Origin: Chloroflexia bacterium
Lineage (GTDB): Bacteria; Chloroflexota; Chloroflexia; Thermomicrobiales; UBA6265
Assembly: GCA_013694885.1 (NCBI GenBank)
Contig: JACDBO010000302.1
Location: 1-6,217, forward strand
DNA: 6,217 bases
Direction of reading: 5' to 3'
This document shows, in pieces, positions 4,659 through 6,217 of this stretch (within the stretch, counting starts at the first letter, position 1; every line of letters starts with the position of its first letter). The position numbers and the translations under genes are program-made. The notes beneath the pieces were generated by a model. It had not been told where the DNA came from. It worked only from the letters and a program-made list of their open reading frames with translations, and did not search any database.

Positions 4659-6217
4659 TCACGCCGGGCTGAACCTTGCCGTGCGCGTCCGGGCGACGTG
4701 CAGGACGATAGCGGCAGCCAGCAGGGCGAGGCCGATGAGGTCCTGTACGGGGCCGGTGTAGAGGAGGAGGCCGGCGGCGGCGATCAGCAGGATGCGCTCC
4801 AGCCAGGTGGCGGGTTGGAGGAGCCAGCCGCCGACGCCGGCGACGAGGGCGACGATCGCCAGGCAGGCGGTCGAGGTTGCCAGGATGACCGGGCCGAGCT
4901 CGCCGACGGCGAGGAGGAGAACGCCGTCCTCGCGATTCAGCGTGAACATGAAGGGGACGATGAAGGCCGGCAGCGTGTACTTCCAGGTCACCATCATCGT
5001 CTTGAAGGGGTTGCCGCCGGTGATCGCCGCCGCCGCGAACGGAGAGAGCGCGGTCGGTGGCGAGACTTCCGAGAGCACCGCGTAGTAGAAGATGAACATG
5101 TGGGCGGCGATGGCCGGCACGCCGAGGCCGGTCAGTGCCGGCGCGGTGATCGCCGCCGCGATGATGTACGACGCTGTCACCGGCACGGCCAGGCCGAGAA
5201 TCCAGACCGCGAGCGCGGTGAACACGATCGTCAGGAACAGGTTGTTGTTGGCCACATCGACGATCAGTTCGCTCATCTTCAGTCCGAGCCCCGTGAGAAC
5301 CATCACGCCGACGATGATGCCGGCCGTCGCCGTCGTCGCCGCCACCGAGAGGGCGCCGACGGAACCCGCCCGCAGTGCCTGCACCGAGCGGCGCGGCGTC
5401 AGCGCGGTGTCGCGGCGCAGGAAGCTGAGCAGAAAGGCGAGGATCGTCGCCCAAAAGACGGCGTTGAGCGGCGTGTAGCCGTAGATCATCAGGGCGACGA
5501 TCGCGATCAGCGAGCTGAAGTGGTACCAGTAGCGGCGCAGCAGGGTGAGCAGTGGCGGCGCCTCGATCACGACCTCGTTGGTCCCCATCTTCCGCGCGTC
5601 GAGCTCGATCATCAGGAAGATCGAGAGGTAGTAGAGGATCGTCGGGATCGTCGCCATCTTGAGCACCTCCAGGTACGAGATCTGGAGGAACTCGGCGATC
5701 AGGAAGGCGGCCGCGCCGAGCGTCGGCGGCGAGAGGATGGCGCCGATGCCGCCGGCGGAGAGGATCGCGCCGCCCGACTCGCGGTCGTACCCGGCCTTGC
5801 GCAGCATCGGCCAGGCGACCGAGCCGAGGGTGACGGTGGTGGCGACGCCGCTGCCGGAGACGGTGCCGAGCAGGAAACCGGCGACCGTCGTCGTCCGCCC
5901 GGCGCCGGACGCCTTGCGACCCATCGCCGCGAACGAGAAATCGAGAAAGAACTTGCCGGCGCCGGAGTACTCCAGCACCGCGCCGTAGATCGTGAAGAGG
6001 ATGATGGAGGTCGCCGCCACGTCGAGCGGTACGCCGAAGATGCCTTCCAACGAGATGTAGAGCGTGCCAACGACGCGGTCGAGCTCGTAGCCGCGGTGTC
6101 CCCACTGACCGGGCAGATAGTTTCCATAAAATGCGTAGGCGACGAGGGCGATCATCACCACCGGCAAGATCCAGCCGACCGTGCGCCGCGTCGCTTCGAG
6201 GATGAGCAGGATGCAGA
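4659..6217 (-). CDS. TRAP transporter fused permease (DctQM, TAXI type), C-terminal part (partial)
   Basis: About 519 codons are visible, and the N-terminus lies beyond the right edge. The reading frame is open to the edge through LEATRRTVGW, a sequence typical just before the large-permease module of 4TM/12TM fusion TRAP proteins, so the TTG at 6167 is not a real start. TRAP permeases import organic acids and similar solutes through the inner membrane, driven by a sodium or proton gradient and a periplasmic binding protein. Supporting motifs are GTVSGSGVATTVTLGSVAWP at about 5850, GGAILSAGGIGAILSPPTLG soon after, and SEVSPPTALSPFAAAAITGG at about 5030. These fit the paired-repeat DctM fold and the fused form associated with TAXI binding proteins. 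At least ten hydrophobic segments are visible, including a distal pair at the C-terminus. Substrate cannot be predicted. The binding-protein gene may lie upstream, outside the window. Confidence 0.92.
   Translation of the reverse strand, partial: CILLILEATRRTVGWILPVVMIALVAYAFYGNYLPGQWGHRGYELDRVVGTLYISLEGIFGVPLDVAATSIILFTIYGAVLEYSGAGKFFLDFSFAAMGRKASGAGRTTTVAGFLLGTVSGSGVATTVTLGSVAWPMLRKAGYDRESGGAILSAGGIGAILSPPTLGAAAFLIAEFLQISYLEVLKMATIPTILYYLSIFLMIELDARKMGTNEVVIEAPPLLTLLRRYWYHFSSLIAIVALMIYGYTPLNAVFWATILAFLLSFLRRDTALTPRRSVQALRAGSVGALSVAATTATAGIIVGVMVLTGLGLKMSELIVDVANNNLFLTIVFTALAVWILGLAVPVTASYIIAAAITAPALTGLGVPAIAAHMFIFYYAVLSEVSPPTALSPFAAAAITGGNPFKTMMVTWKYTLPAFIVPFMFTLNREDGVLLLAVGELGPVILATSTACLAIVALVAGVGGWLLQPATWLERILLIAAAGLLLYTGPVQDLIGLALLAAAIVLHVARTRTARFSPA

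Noticed and set aside
4633..6105. Minus-strand open frame of 490 codons overlapping the TRAP permease
   Set aside because: It is an out-of-frame shadow. The product is an Arg/His-rich string with no membrane segments, whereas the overlapping frame gives textbook TRAP motifs.

Overview
The window looks like chromosomal DNA from a high-GC bacterium. The formate dehydrogenase, the fused TRAP transporter and strong G/C preference at third codon positions would fit a thermophilic Chloroflexota such as Sphaerobacter or its relatives. That placement is an inference from protein style and was not tested by search. Two large metabolic genes, each cut by a window edge, enclose about 3 kb of accessory DNA rich in toxin-antitoxin (TA) genes.

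Left part (1-1859). The minus strand carries the first 513 codons of a periplasmic, Tat-exported, molybdenum/tungsten formate dehydrogenase alpha subunit. The frame is interrupted by a single TGA at 957-955. This is a selenocysteine codon (Sec195), followed directly by a bacterial SECIS hairpin whose key bases sit at the same spacing as in E. coli fdhF. A gene caller that treats TGA as a stop would report a 194-residue stub. Upstream lie a strong Shine-Dalgarno, a structured leader of about 140 nt and a sigma-A-type promoter. A second sigma-A-type promoter with the same -10 hexamer fires the other way into the accessory region.

Middle part (1860-4532). A plus-strand pair encodes a 73-residue helical protein and, overlapping it by 11 nt, a 201-residue PIN-domain protein; this has the layout of a VapBC-like TA module. 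Facing it on the minus strand is a reverse-order HigBA-type operon: a Gp49/RelE-like toxin followed by an XRE-family antitoxin. Between the HigBA operon and the next gene lies a decayed second copy of the PIN module. It keeps the start region and C-terminal motif of the small antitoxin, with an in-frame stop, and possibly the first codons of its toxin. It was found by comparing the two stretches by eye. A minus-strand gene for a two-TM protein of unknown function, with visibly lower GC than its surroundings, closes the block. The middle part therefore reads as a patchwork of acquired and decaying TA modules.

Right part (4533-6217). After a short AT-richer spacer with a hairpin, the minus strand carries the C-terminal 519 or so residues of a TRAP transporter permease of the fused 4TM/12TM type usually associated with TAXI solute-binding proteins. 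Its N-terminus lies beyond the right edge.

The points most worth following are the Sec codon with its SECIS element, the unusual small antitoxin paired with a PIN toxin, and the degenerate second copy that shows which antitoxin residues are conserved.
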